A program made the translations under genes and the position numbers. Positions 35,295 through 46,180 of a stretch of 64,000 bases of DNA are shown here, one piece after another (positions within the stretch are counted from its first letter, which is position 1; each line of letters starts with the position of its first letter). The stretch comes from Noviherbaspirillum massiliense JC206 (lineage in GTDB: Bacteria > Pseudomonadota > Gammaproteobacteria > Burkholderiales > Burkholderiaceae_D), in assembly GCF_000312045.1 (NCBI RefSeq), contig NZ_HE978634.1:2494589-2558588 (forward strand), written 5' to 3'. The notes below the pieces were generated by a model, which searched no databases, was not told where the DNA came from, and saw nothing but the letters and a program-made list of their open reading frames with translations.

Positions 35295-36178
35295 ATCCTG
35301 CAGAAATCCCTGAACTCGGTCAGCGGCTTCGACAGGTTTTTCCTGGCGCTGTAAATCATATAAAGACTGCGCATCATCTTCGGCAGTGTGCTGTGGACTT
35401 CCACCAGCCGCCCCTGGGCGAGGAGATCGGCCACGACCAGGCGCGACAGGCAGGCGAGCCCGAGCCCGACCATGCAGGCCTGGGTGATCGCCTCCGAACT
35501 GCTGAACACGCCGCCTTCGGCCATGTGATGCAAATGCGGAATCAGGGCGTCTTCCACCGCTTCGCGGGTGCCCGAGCCCGGTTCGCGCAGCAGCCATTTC
35601 GCCTGTGCGAGGACGGCGGGCGTGGCCTTGCGGCGCGTGTTCCCCGCTGCCAGTGCATGGCTGGGCGCGGCGACGATGATGAGTTCATCCCTGATCCATG
35701 GCTCGACTCTCAGGTCGCGCACATGGGAGGGCCCTTCGATGAATCCGATGTCGACGTCGAAGTTGGCCACGGCCGCCGCCACCTCTGCCGTATTCGCGAT
35801 CAGCACCCGTGGAGTGATCTCGCCGTGGCGGCTGGCGTAGCCGGCAATCAGTCCGGGCAGGATGTAAGTGCCGATGGTGGTACTGGCGCCGATGACCAGA
35901 TCCCTTTTCACCCCCTCCGCGCCGCTGAACTGGCTCTCGATGGTGCGCGCGAGCGCCAGCATCTGCCTTGAATGCGCGAGCAGCAGCCGGCCGTTGTCGT
36001 TGAGAATGAGTCGTTTGCCAACCCGGTCGAACAAGGCTGCATTCAGCAGGCTTTCCAGCTCGTTGAGCGCGGCGCTGGTAGCGGACTGCGACAGCGCAAG
36101 CTGTTCGGACGCCGCCGTGGTGCTGCCGCTCGATGCGACCGCTTCAAAGATCTGCAATTGCCTCAGGGTGATGCGCAT
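35285..36178 (-). CDS. LysR-family transcriptional regulator
   Basis: Helix-turn-helix at residues 1-60 (MRITLRQLQIFEAVASSGST, AASEQLALSQSATSAALNELE), followed by the periplasmic-binding-protein-like effector domain (about 90-295; VIGASTTIGTYILPGLI, VDIGFIEGPSH). The 297-residue length is typical. It resembles the CysL/CbbR branch. The start at 36178 is the usual MRITLRQ; the frame extends further upstream without family similarity. It is divergent from the YeiH-type permease gene and very likely regulates it, as LysR regulators do beside yeiH in many Proteobacteria. Confidence 0.9.
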   Translation of the reverse strand: MRITLRQLQIFEAVASSGSTTAASEQLALSQSATSAALNELESLLNAALFDRVGKRLILNDNGRLLLAHSRQMLALARTIESQFSGAEGVKRDLVIGASTTIGTYILPGLIAGYASRHGEITPRVLIANTAEVAAAVANFDVDIGFIEGPSHVRDLRVEPWIRDELIIVAAPSHALAAGNTRRKATPAVLAQAKWLLREPGSGTREAVEDALIPHLHHMAEGGVFSSSEAITQACMVGLGLACLSRLVVADLLAQGRLVEVHSTLPKMMRSLYMIYSARKNLSKPLTEFRDFCRIWS

Positions 36179-36204
36179 GAATTTCAGATAAATTACATAG
36201 CCAA

Positions 36205-36238
36205 AAAACAGGTAGGTTTTAGAAGAATAACCTGTTTT
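36205..36238. promoter_or_regulatory. Inverted repeat, candidate LysR operator
   Basis: Between the divergent LysR and YeiH-type genes lies a 9-bp perfect inverted repeat, AAAACAGGT and ACCTGTTTT, with a 16-base spacer in AT-rich sequence. The arrangement suits an operator controlling one or both genes. Binding is inferred. Confidence 0.55.
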
Positions 36239-36296
36239 ACTTATATCGTGCCGCTGCGTAGACTCGAGGCATTCTTTTTCGCAGGCACAAACCCTC

Positions 36297-37391
36297 ATGA
36301 ATCAGTTCCCGGCGCCCTTGCAGGCAGCCACGGATCCTCTTACGCCCGAGAGCCGGCTGCGCCGCGCGCTGCCCCTGTTGCCCGGCGTCGTCTTGAGCGC
36401 GCTGATCGCGCTTGCCTCCATGTGGCTCGGCGAAGCGCCGTGGCTCAAGCAGCATGGGCTCAGCGCGCTGGTGATTGCGATGTCGATTGGCATGATCGCC
36501 GGCAATACCTTGTATGCCCGCCTTGCGCCCGCCTGCGCGCCGGGTGTCGCATTTTCCAAGCAGAGACTGCTGCGGCTCGGCATCATCTTTTTCGGCATTC
36601 ACCTGACGCTGCACGACATCGGCCGTCTCGGCCTGCCGGTCATACTGACCGACGCCCTGATCCTCACCTCGACCTTCGCTCTCGCACTCCTCATCGGCAA
36701 GACGGTGCTGAAGATGGATACCAACACCGTTTGCCTGATCGGCGCCGGCAGCTCGATCTGCGGCGCGGCGGCAGTGATCGCGACCGACCCGGTGCTCGGC
36801 AGCCGTTCCGAGCAGGTGACTGTCGCCGTATCGACGGTGGTCGTGTTCGGGACCATTGCCACCTTTCTCTACCCGCTCCTGTACCAGCTCAATCTGGACT
36901 GGCAGGTCCTGCCGTCATCACACACCGCTTTCGGCATGTATGCCGGCTCCACCATCCATGAAGTGGCGCAAGTGGTGGCCACCGCGCGCTCCTTCGGGCC
37001 GGAAGCGGCCAACACCGCGGTGGTCGCCAAGATGCTGCGCGTGATGATGCTGCCGCTCTTTCTCCTGGCGCTTTCGTTTTACATCGTGCGGCGTCGGCAG
37101 ACATCTGCCGCAGGAACCAAGGCACGCGTGACGATTCCCTGGTTTGCCTTCGGTTTCGTCGGCGTGGTGATCCTGAATTCGCTGCTGCCAGTGCCGCAGA
37201 TCCTTGCGCAAAACATCGCCCGCATCGACGCGCTGGTACTGACGATGGCGATGGCGGCGCTCGGCTTGACGACGCATGCATCGGCGTTTCGCCTTGCCGG
37301 GAAAAAGCCCATCCTGCTGGCCGCCATTCTTTTCGCCTGGCTGATTGCCGGCGGCGCGTGGATCAATTCCTGTTTTACTCTTGCTTCCTGA
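36297..37391 (+). CDS. YeiH/UPF0324-family putative sulfate exporter
   Basis: A 364-residue inner-membrane protein with about ten helices. Family landmarks: LPGVVLSALIALASMWL, the KQRLLRLGIIFFGIHLTLHDI segment, LIGAGSSICGAAAVIATDPV (the strongly conserved core) and FGMYAGSTIHEVAQVVATA. UPF0324 members such as YeiH are proposed to export sulfate or related anions, but direct evidence is limited. It is divergent from the LysR gene, with the candidate operator between. Confidence 0.88.
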   Translation: MNQFPAPLQAATDPLTPESRLRRALPLLPGVVLSALIALASMWLGEAPWLKQHGLSALVIAMSIGMIAGNTLYARLAPACAPGVAFSKQRLLRLGIIFFGIHLTLHDIGRLGLPVILTDALILTSTFALALLIGKTVLKMDTNTVCLIGAGSSICGAAAVIATDPVLGSRSEQVTVAVSTVVVFGTIATFLYPLLYQLNLDWQVLPSSHTAFGMYAGSTIHEVAQVVATARSFGPEAANTAVVAKMLRVMMLPLFLLALSFYIVRRRQTSAAGTKARVTIPWFAFGFVGVVILNSLLPVPQILAQNIARIDALVLTMAMAALGLTTHASAFRLAGKKPILLAAILFAWLIAGGAWINSCFTLAS

Positions 37392-37411
37392 AAATGCTTC
37401 TTTTGGGAACT

Positions 37412-37429
37412 CATTGATACTAATCAATG
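37412..37429. repeat. Short palindrome upstream of the TPR protein gene
   Basis: CATTGAT and ATCAATG form a perfect 7-bp inverted repeat around a 4-base centre in the 122-bp gap between the YeiH-type gene and the TPR/OGT gene. It could be an operator or the end structure of the preceding transcript; nothing else supports either. Confidence 0.3.
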
Positions 37430-37513
37430 GCATTGCTGCCCTGGTAACTATCATCGTAAGTTCGACATCGAGCAATTGGTGCCGAACTCACGAGACGTCC
37501 AAGGAAATGCAGA

Positions 37514-39823
37514 ATGCCGTTGACCAAACTCCTTTCCGCTTTCGCCAAGCGCAAGTCGCCGCACCCGATCACCTCCTCTGCCCTGTCCGCCCACTCGGCG
37601 CAGAAGACAGCGTTCATGCCGGCCAAGGCATCCGACATCGGCAGCAAGCTGCTGGATGCGGTGGCGTTGCACAAGCAGGGACAACTGGCGCGCGCCGAAG
37701 CGGCATACCAGGAAATCCTGCAGGCGCAGCCACGGCATTTCGATGCCCTCCACTATCTCGGCCTCATGGCTTTGCAGCGCGGGAAGACCGAAGAGGGCAT
37801 CGCACTGATCGGGCAAGCCCTGGAAATCGACGCCAAACACCCTGCCGCGCTCGGCAACCTGGCAATGGCACTGCGCCAGCTGGGACGCCACGAGGAAGCG
37901 CTCGCACACTACCGGCGCGCGCTGGATATCAAGCCGGATTCGGCCGACATCGGCTACAACTTCGTGAATACCCTGCTCAACCTGCAGCGGCATGAAGAAG
38001 CTCTCGACATCTGCAGCCGCACGCTCCGGCTCATTCCGAACGCCGCCCCCCTGCTCCAGCAGCGCGGAACCGCGCTGCTGTTGCTGCGCCGGTATGAAGA
38101 ATCGATCGCGGACTTCGATCGCGCGCTTGCTCTTCAGCCCGACTATCCCGAAGCGCTCGCCAACCGCGGGGTGGCGCTGACCGCCATCAATCGGAATGCC
38201 GACGCGGTGGCAAGCTACACCCGGGTCCTGCAACTGAACGCGAACGATGTCGAGGCGCGCTACAACCGCGGCATTTCACTGGCGAAGCTCGGCAGGCTGG
38301 CGGAAGCTCTCATCGATTACGAGCAGGTATTGCAGGGCAAGCCGGACCATCTCGGTGCGCTCAACAATCTCGGCACTGCCTTGTCCGCGCTGGGACGCTT
38401 CGAAGCCGCGATCCCGGTCTATAAAAAATTGCTGGCTCTCGCGCCCGACTATGATTACGCGCCCGGCAACCTGTTTGCCTGCCAGCTTTACTGCTGCGAC
38501 TGGTCGGACTATGAAAAGAGCAGGCAAGCGGTGGTCGAGATGAACAGGCAAGGCCGGAAGGCGGCAGTCCCCTTCCCGTTTCTCAATGCCTCGGAATCTC
38601 CGGCGGACCAGCTCGCATGCGCCCGCGCTTTCGTTGCGCACACTTTTCCCGCTTCTTCGCATCCCTTGTGGACGGGCCGGCGCTACCAGCACGAGAAGAT
38701 CCGCGTGGCCTATCTCTCTGCCGACTTCCAGGAACATGCGACGGCGCACCTGATGGCCGGGCTGTTCGAAGCGCATGACCGGCAGCGCTTTGAAACGATC
38801 GCGATTTCCTATGGTCCCGATGCGCGCGGTGGCATGCGCGAGCGGCTGCAATCCGCGTTCGACCGCTTCATCGACGTGCGCGAAAAAAGCGATCTCGAAG
38901 CCGCGCGGATCATGCAGGCGCTGGAAGTCGATATCGCCGTCGACCTCAAAGGGTTCACCGAAAACAGCCGCCTCGGCATCCTCGCCCATCGCCCCTCCCC
39001 GGTGCAGGTCAGCTACCTCGGCTATCCCGGCACCACTGGCGCCGACTACGTCGATTATGCGATTTGCGACAAACACCTGGTTTCCGAAGGCGAACTGGGA
39101 AGCTTTTCGGAACAACTGGTCTTCCTGCCCGACTCCTACCAGGTCAACGACTCGAAGCGCCCGATTTCCGCGCAGGTTCCGACCCGCGCCGAAGCCGGCC
39201 TGCCGGAGAAGACGTTCGTCTTCTGCTCATTCAACAACAACTACAAGATTACGCCGGCCGTCTTCGATATCTGGATGCGCCTGCTGCACCAGATAGCAGG
39301 CAGCGTGCTCTGGCTGTATGAAGGCAATGCCGCCGCGGCGGCGAACCTGCGGCGCGAAGCGCAGGCACGCGGCATCGCTCCGGAGCAGCTGGTGTTCGCG
39401 CCAAGGCTTCCCCAAGCCGAACACCTGGCGCGTCAGCAGCTGGCCGACCTGTTCCTCGACACCCTGCCCGTGAATGCGCATACCACCGCCAGCGACGCGC
39501 TGTGGGCCGGCCTGCCGGTGCTGACCTGCACCGGTCAGGCTTTCGCCGGGCGGGTGGCGACCAGCCTGCTGCATGCCGTCGGCTTGCCGGAACTGGTCAC
39601 GCAAAGCCTCGATGAATACGAAGCCCTGGCGCTGCGGCTGGCAAGCATGCCTGCCGAGCTGGCGCGGATCAAGGCGAAGCTCGCGCACAACCGCAGTACT
39701 TATCCGCTGTTCAATACGGTACGATTCTGCCGCCATCTTGAAGCGGCCTATGTCGAGATGTGGGAGCGCAGCCAGCGCGGCGAAGCGCCTGCCGGCTTTT
39801 CAGTGCCGGCCATGCTGCATTGA
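37514..39823 (+). CDS. TPR protein with O-GlcNAc-transferase-like catalytic domain (GT41)
   Basis: The 769-residue protein has about eight tetratricopeptide repeats (about 45-330; e.g. PAALGNLAMALRQLGRHEEA, VEARYNRGISLAKLGRLAEA), then a two-lobe GT41 domain (about 385-750). Conserved OGT elements include YLSADFQEHATAHLMAGLFE, DLKGFTENSRLGILAHRPSP, VSYLGYPGTTGADYVDY, FCSFNNNYKITP with the catalytic-region Lys, and AHTTASDALWAGLPVLT for UDP-sugar binding. It is cytoplasmic with no signal peptide. Bacterial relatives include glycosyltransferases that modify adhesins or surface proteins. No adhesin substrate gene is cotranscribed; the convergent neighbour encodes a large surface protein. Confidence 0.88.
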   Translation: MPLTKLLSAFAKRKSPHPITSSALSAHSAQKTAFMPAKASDIGSKLLDAVALHKQGQLARAEAAYQEILQAQPRHFDALHYLGLMALQRGKTEEGIALIGQALEIDAKHPAALGNLAMALRQLGRHEEALAHYRRALDIKPDSADIGYNFVNTLLNLQRHEEALDICSRTLRLIPNAAPLLQQRGTALLLLRRYEESIADFDRALALQPDYPEALANRGVALTAINRNADAVASYTRVLQLNANDVEARYNRGISLAKLGRLAEALIDYEQVLQGKPDHLGALNNLGTALSALGRFEAAIPVYKKLLALAPDYDYAPGNLFACQLYCCDWSDYEKSRQAVVEMNRQGRKAAVPFPFLNASESPADQLACARAFVAHTFPASSHPLWTGRRYQHEKIRVAYLSADFQEHATAHLMAGLFEAHDRQRFETIAISYGPDARGGMRERLQSAFDRFIDVREKSDLEAARIMQALEVDIAVDLKGFTENSRLGILAHRPSPVQVSYLGYPGTTGADYVDYAICDKHLVSEGELGSFSEQLVFLPDSYQVNDSKRPISAQVPTRAEAGLPEKTFVFCSFNNNYKITPAVFDIWMRLLHQIAGSVLWLYEGNAAAAANLRREAQARGIAPEQLVFAPRLPQAEHLARQQLADLFLDTLPVNAHTTASDALWAGLPVLTCTGQAFAGRVATSLLHAVGLPELVTQSLDEYEALALRLASMPAELARIKAKLAHNRSTYPLFNTVRFCRHLEAAYVEMWERSQRGEAPAGFSVPAMLH

Positions 39824-39940
39824 TGCGGTGTCCGGCATGATCAACGTGCGCGATTACGGCATGTCGTTGTTTTTCGTGGCCCGCTCGTTTGACAGCAAGC
39901 GGGCTGCAGACTTGTTGCGAACCCTTGCTTCACACCCGGC

Positions 39941-42900
39941 TTAATACAGTTCCCGAAGATAAATCGCCGGCCCTGCCTTGTAGATGCCGAAAGTCTCCCG
40001 CCCGACGCCTGGCAGATAAGGAATCGTTGACTTTATATCCTTGCTTCCCTTGCTTGTCATTCCCGTTGGCTTCGTGAGCGTAATCCGGCCTGTTCCCGAA
40101 GACATGGTGCCGCCGCCGGTAATAGTCGTACCAAATGAGCCTCCGCTCGCTGCAGCCAATTCAAAACTGGAACTGGCAAGCGGTGTACAACTATCGAGCG
40201 TATTGGTGATAAAGGATGTGCCCTTCCAATACTGGGCCACCACATTGAGCGACAGCGGCAACTGTTCGGAGCCGTAATTGTTTGGGATCATCAGGCGGCC
40301 ATAGCGCAGCATGGTGGATGCCACTTTGCCCTTGTTCGGGCTGGAGCCCGGATTCGTCGCCGTCGCGGTATCGATATCGAAGGGCACTGTTACTCCGTCC
40401 GAGTCGACCGGATTGATGCCCACGTCCACCGCTGCATACGCGCCCTCCGGCGACGCGGCACGCGTGAAGAAGAATGGCGCTGTAATGGTCGCCGTCCCGC
40501 GCGAACCGGTATTCGAAAAACACGAGGTTCCCGCGCAAGTTGACGCCGGCATGCCTGAATTGCTGATCTTCGATGTCAACAGATAGGGCGGTGGCGGCGT
40601 CAGCCCTGTCGTCCGGTCGACCGCTCCCATCTGCAGATTTCCGAAGACAGTCGGATCCAGATACGCAAACTTGCCGGTGTAATTCTGCGTGGTTGCACCG
40701 CTCAATGATTTCGCGATCAGGGTGAACACCGCATTCAATTGCTCGCCGAAATAGGTGAAGGCCGGCGCTATCGTGCAGGACAAGTCTGCGCGATTCGTGA
40801 TTTCCCCTCCCGAAATCGAAAAATGATCCGGGTAAAAGCGCCCTATGTTGCCGATCGTGCCGGTCGCAGCATTTGGAGCGGGACCGGCGCCAAGATAGTC
40901 ATTAGTGCCGGCATTGTCTGCTATTGCATCGAGTTTAATGATGCCGGCTTCATCCCATGCGAGATTGTTAACGGTAGCCCAGCCGTTTTCATCCGTTGCG
41001 ACCAGCCCGCTTGGCCCGAATTCGCTCCCCGCGATCACCGCATTGGTTAGCGCAGGATTGTGCCCGCCGGCCGGCGCAACCAGGGTAGGCAGCAAGCGCA
41101 CGCCTTGCGGGATAGTTTCCCTGCCGTAGTTGGACGCGACCGCACCGCCCGATGTCATCGCCTTCACCGTGGCCGTGAAGCTGGCGCCAGCCTTGATGAA
41201 GGCCTGTCCCGCAGCATCTGCCGCGGCAGGATTGGCGAAATTGTCGGCAGTCCGCTTGATGTCCGATATATCGAAATGGTCCGGCTTGACCACGAAGGAA
41301 TTGGATGAACCAGTCAGGGAGGTGAGCAGCGCGCCGCCCGCGGGTTTGCTGACCAGGAGCGTTACGAGGCCCACGTCGTTGTAGTTCAGCGTGAATGGCG
41401 CATTGCCATTGGCATCAAAGGTCAGACTGACTGGCTGGTTGATATTGGACCGGCCGCCATTGCCGTTGCTCGAGTTGTTCAATGTCGTTCCGTTGACGCT
41501 CATCAGGTATCCGCTCGAGCAAGTCGTCGGATTTTTGCATTCATACCCGAAGTTGACGGTCGTCGCTCCGGTCAATGCCGACGCACAAGCCTGCGTCGAG
41601 GTAGCGCTGCTCTTCACGGCCCGCAGGTAGTAGGTGCCGGATGTCGTGCCCGCCACCTGGGCCGGGATCGTGCTGGTTGCGGGAGGGCCGTTCGGCGCGC
41701 TGGCGAACACGAAGCCGGCTGTGTTGAAGGTGCTGGAACAACTGTTCGCAATCGTGCAACTGCTGCCGTTCGGACAGCATAGGCGCGCATTGCTGCCCCC
41801 GACCGACTCCCCTGACAAGGTCACGGTCGCTACCCTGCCATCGGGAGCGCCGGGATAACTGAGGGTCGTCGTGGCGATGCCGCCGGCATTGAATGTGACG
41901 ATACTGGAGCCCAGCGTGCCGGCATTGCTTGCCAGCATAGCGGTGGCTCCGGCAACGGCAGTCGATGGATTGGTGCAGGGGCTGTTCGCATCCGCGCAAG
42001 CCGTCACGGTCACCGTACTCGCCAGGCAGGATACGCTGCTTGATGGCAGCGACAGCTCGTAATGATGCACCGACGCAGTAATGGTGTCCGTGTCGCTGGC
42101 GGTATTGGATGTCGACTTGACCGTGACGCTTGCGGTGTTGGTAAGCGAAGTCGGCGCGGCAACGTACCCGACCGTGCCGGTCACCGTGAACGTCAATGTG
42201 CTGTCGACAGGCATGCTGGGCAAGGTGATGCCCGTCCCCTGCATCGCTGCAACGGTACGAGTAGCGGGGCATGTTGCTCCGCCGCCCGCGGTGCATGTGA
42301 CGCTGCTGGCGGTGAAATTGGCTACAGCCGGATCCTTGAAGACCGCGCCGCTTAGAGGACTGCCCGTCGTATTGGTGATGACGATCGTATAGGTGATCGT
42401 GCTTCCCGAGCCAACCGTGGTGACACCATCGGTAATGGTAATGCCCGGCAGGACGATGATGCTGGTGCCCGGCGGGAAACTGACGGTACCTGTATTGCAC
42501 TTCGAGGTCGTGCCCGGCGCCGGGTAGGTATTGCCGGTGCAGGCGCCATAATTGTCGCTCTGATCCCAGGACACCAGATAGGGAATGGTCAAAAGTGCAT
42601 TGCCGCTGCCATCGGTGGTGCAGGGAACGGCCACGCCCGTCATCCTGAACGTGCCCTTGCCGGTATTGCCGCTGATTGCGCCACTGCCATCGCCGCAGCT
42701 GCCGCCGTCGAGATTCTGGAACGGGCTGGCATTGGGCAGGACGGCGACCGAACACGAGGCAGAACCGCCATTGGCGGGCAATTGCCGCGGGTTTTTCCCG
42801 TCACTGGAAACAAAGACCCCGACGTTATAACGCGTAGGCGACGCAAACTGAATCGTCACGTCGAGATCCAGTGGCAGGGTTTGGCCACCAACACAGGATG

Positions 42901-43171
42901 ACGGAAATCCGCTCACGACCGTGATGGTATTGATCGAAACATCATTGGCGGTGCAATTCAGGTCCGAGCCGAAACGTGGGGCCGCGCATTGCGTTGCTTC
43001 ATAAGGAGGAGCAGCATGGCTTGTGACAGGGACTTCGAACAGCAAGCCAAGCATCAGCAGGCGACACAGCCAGGAAAGGAACCCGAGCCCCGAGAAGCGC
43101 ATTGCCTTCAATGCAATTGATCTTCCACGGGACAGATGATCCCGGAAGAAGGCTGCGAAAACTGCGAACAT
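39941..43171 (-). CDS. MshQ-like surface protein (DUF11 and DUF6701 type)
   Basis: A 1076-residue Ser/Thr/Gly-rich exported protein. A long N-terminus precedes a signal peptide (LCRLLMLGLLFEVPVTSHAAP, cleavage near residue 55). A region at about 225-345 resembles DUF11 (GSTITYTIVITNTTGSPLSG, TVTGTVGYVAAPTSLTNTAS). The C-terminal third fits DUF6701/MSHA biogenesis protein MshQ (YGRLMIPNNYGSEQLPLSLN and the end FGIYKAGPAIYLRELY). Many paired cysteines (TCTAGGGATC, CCPNGSSC) suggest disulphides outside the cell. I chose the ATG at 43171 because GAAGGTGG precedes it; 43216 and 43102 are alternatives. No MSHA pilus genes are near. The role is unknown, probably surface attachment. Confidence 0.78.
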   Translation of the reverse strand: MFAVFAAFFRDHLSRGRSIALKAMRFSGLGFLSWLCRLLMLGLLFEVPVTSHAAPPYEATQCAAPRFGSDLNCTANDVSINTITVVSGFPSSCVGGQTLPLDLDVTIQFASPTRYNVGVFVSSDGKNPRQLPANGGSASCSVAVLPNASPFQNLDGGSCGDGSGAISGNTGKGTFRMTGVAVPCTTDGSGNALLTIPYLVSWDQSDNYGACTGNTYPAPGTTSKCNTGTVSFPPGTSIIVLPGITITDGVTTVGSGSTITYTIVITNTTGSPLSGAVFKDPAVANFTASSVTCTAGGGATCPATRTVAAMQGTGITLPSMPVDSTLTFTVTGTVGYVAAPTSLTNTASVTVKSTSNTASDTDTITASVHHYELSLPSSSVSCLASTVTVTACADANSPCTNPSTAVAGATAMLASNAGTLGSSIVTFNAGGIATTTLSYPGAPDGRVATVTLSGESVGGSNARLCCPNGSSCTIANSCSSTFNTAGFVFASAPNGPPATSTIPAQVAGTTSGTYYLRAVKSSATSTQACASALTGATTVNFGYECKNPTTCSSGYLMSVNGTTLNNSSNGNGGRSNINQPVSLTFDANGNAPFTLNYNDVGLVTLLVSKPAGGALLTSLTGSSNSFVVKPDHFDISDIKRTADNFANPAAADAAGQAFIKAGASFTATVKAMTSGGAVASNYGRETIPQGVRLLPTLVAPAGGHNPALTNAVIAGSEFGPSGLVATDENGWATVNNLAWDEAGIIKLDAIADNAGTNDYLGAGPAPNAATGTIGNIGRFYPDHFSISGGEITNRADLSCTIAPAFTYFGEQLNAVFTLIAKSLSGATTQNYTGKFAYLDPTVFGNLQMGAVDRTTGLTPPPPYLLTSKISNSGMPASTCAGTSCFSNTGSRGTATITAPFFFTRAASPEGAYAAVDVGINPVDSDGVTVPFDIDTATATNPGSSPNKGKVASTMLRYGRLMIPNNYGSEQLPLSLNVVAQYWKGTSFITNTLDSCTPLASSSFELAAASGGSFGTTITGGGTMSSGTGRITLTKPTGMTSKGSKDIKSTIPYLPGVGRETFGIYKAGPAIYLRELY

Positions 43172-43434
43172 GCACCACCTTCTAAAACAACCGTAGGGAG
43201 ACAACCACGACCACATCTTTTTTAATTCTCCCTACGACTTTGTGCTTGATGCATGATGATGCTCTTGCGGTCTGATAACCGCATTCGATGAAGGGCGCTA
43301 TGGTACCAAGGGCGCTGTCGAGTTAGCAGATACTTTGCAAAAAGTGGCGCCGATCGTACAGTGGATATCTTTGTCCGCGTGGCACCGGTTCCCTGGACCC
43401 TGGTCAATACGGCAATGCCGGGCCGGAACTGATG
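43172..43434. other. Intergenic region upstream of the MshQ-like gene and tRNA-Gly
   Basis: About 260 bp with no convincing gene; a 61-codon minus-strand frame here lacks protein-like character. It should contain the promoter of the MshQ-like gene, but I see no clear hexamers. Confidence 0.4.
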
Positions 43435-43463
43435 TCGACCGCCATCACCTTCCGTCGTATAAT
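43435..43463 (+). promoter_or_regulatory. Promoter of tRNA-Gly
   Basis: TCGACC (43435-43440) and a perfect TATAAT (43458-43463) are separated by 17 bp, and the -10 ends 11 bp before the tRNA. The -35 matches 4 of 6 consensus positions. Confidence 0.65.
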
Positions 43464-43474
43464 CCAGATCTATC

Positions 43475-43548
43475 GCGGGTGTAGCTCAATGGTAGAGCAG
43501 AAGCTTCCCAAGCTTACGACGAGGGTTCGATTCCCTTCACCCGCTCCA
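43475..43548 (+). tRNA. tRNA-Gly (anticodon CCC)
   Basis: The 74-nt sequence folds as a cloverleaf: acceptor GCGGGTG pairing with CACCCGC, D-arm GCTC/GAGC, anticodon loop TTCCCAA with anticodon CCC, T-arm GAGGG/CCCTT with loop TTCGATT, and an encoded TCCA end. The anticodon stem GAAGC/GCTTA has a mismatch at its outer pair. It reads GGG codons. It is followed by an intrinsic terminator. Confidence 0.93.
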
Positions 43549-43557
43549 GATTTGCCA

Positions 43558-43586
43558 GGCACCGTTGCGGTGCCTTTTCTTTTTAT
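43558..43586 (+). terminator. Intrinsic terminator of tRNA-Gly
   Basis: GGCACCG and CGGTGCC form a 7-bp stem with a 3-base loop, followed by TTTTCTTTTTAT, ten bases after the tRNA. This is the clearest intrinsic terminator in the window. Confidence 0.88.
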
Positions 43587-43617
43587 CGACATCCGTAAAT
43601 TCGCCACGCTACCCAGC

Positions 43618-44334
43618 ATGTCCGACAAGATTTCCGACGCCGCACCCAGGCAGATGCTTTACGACCCGACCGAACGGCGCATCCGCAGCTTTGTCACGCG
43701 CGCCGGCCGCCTGTCCGATGCGCAGGCGAAAGCGATCGAAACGCTCGGGCCGCGCTTCTGCATTCCGTATGCAAAGGCACCCTTCGATTTCCGCCAGGCC
43801 TTCGGACGCGAGGCGCCGCTGATCCTGGAGATCGGGTTCGGCATGGGCGATACCACGGCGAAGATCGCAGCCGGCATGCCGGACAAGGATTTCCTCGGCG
43901 TCGAAGTCCATACGCCGGGCATCGGCAGCCTGCTGAAGCTGATCGGCGAGCAGGGACTGAGCAACCTGCGGCTGATCCAGCATGATGCAGTGGAAGTGCT
44001 GCGGGACATGATTGCGCCGGAGTCGCTGGCAGGCGTGCACATCTTCTTTCCCGATCCCTGGCACAAGGCGCGCCACAACAAGCGGCGCCTGATCCAGCCG
44101 CCCTTTGTCAGCCAGCTGGTGTCACGCATCGCGTGCGGCGGCTACCTGCATTGTGCGACCGACTGGCAGGACTATGCGGAGCAGATGCTGGAAGTGTTGG
44201 GCGCGGAACCGGCGCTGGAAAATACGGCGGAAGGCTATGCGCCGCGTCCCGAATATCGCCCGGTCACCAAGTTCGAGAACCGCGGCCTGAAGCTGGGCCA
44301 CGGAGTGTGGGACCTGGTGTTCCGCAAGCGCTGA
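43618..44334 (+). CDS. trmB: tRNA (guanine-N7)-methyltransferase TrmB
   Basis: Methylates G46 in the variable loop of many tRNAs using SAM. The 238-residue protein shows [16 protein letters not shown] as the SAM loop, [33 protein letters not shown] (the TrmB signature with the catalytic Asp and basic tail) and [10 protein letters not shown]. The ATG at 43618 gives [17 protein letters not shown]; the frame is open further upstream but crosses the tRNA and terminator. Confidence 0.95.
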   Translation: MSDKISDAAPRQMLYDPTERRIRSFVTRAGRLSDAQAKAIETLGPRFCIPYAKAPFDFRQAFGREAPLILEIGFGMGDTTAKIAAGMPDKDFLGVEVHTPGIGSLLKLIGEQGLSNLRLIQHDAVEVLRDMIAPESLAGVHIFFPDPWHKARHNKRRLIQPPFVSQLVSRIACGGYLHCATDWQDYAEQMLEVLGAEPALENTAEGYAPRPEYRPVTKFENRGLKLGHGVWDLVFRKR

Positions 44335-44347
44335 GCGCCCGCAGGGC

Positions 44348-46171
<1,824 letters not shown>

Positions 46172-46180
46172 CCCGCTATT

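Noticed and set aside
39879..39904. Possible terminator between the TPR/OGT gene and the MshQ-like gene
   Set aside because: GCCCGCT/AGCGGGC is only a 7-bp stem with a 12-base loop, and no T-run follows on either strand.
43222..43407. 61-codon minus-strand frame upstream of the MshQ-like gene
   Set aside because: Basic, low-complexity translation without a family and no start context.
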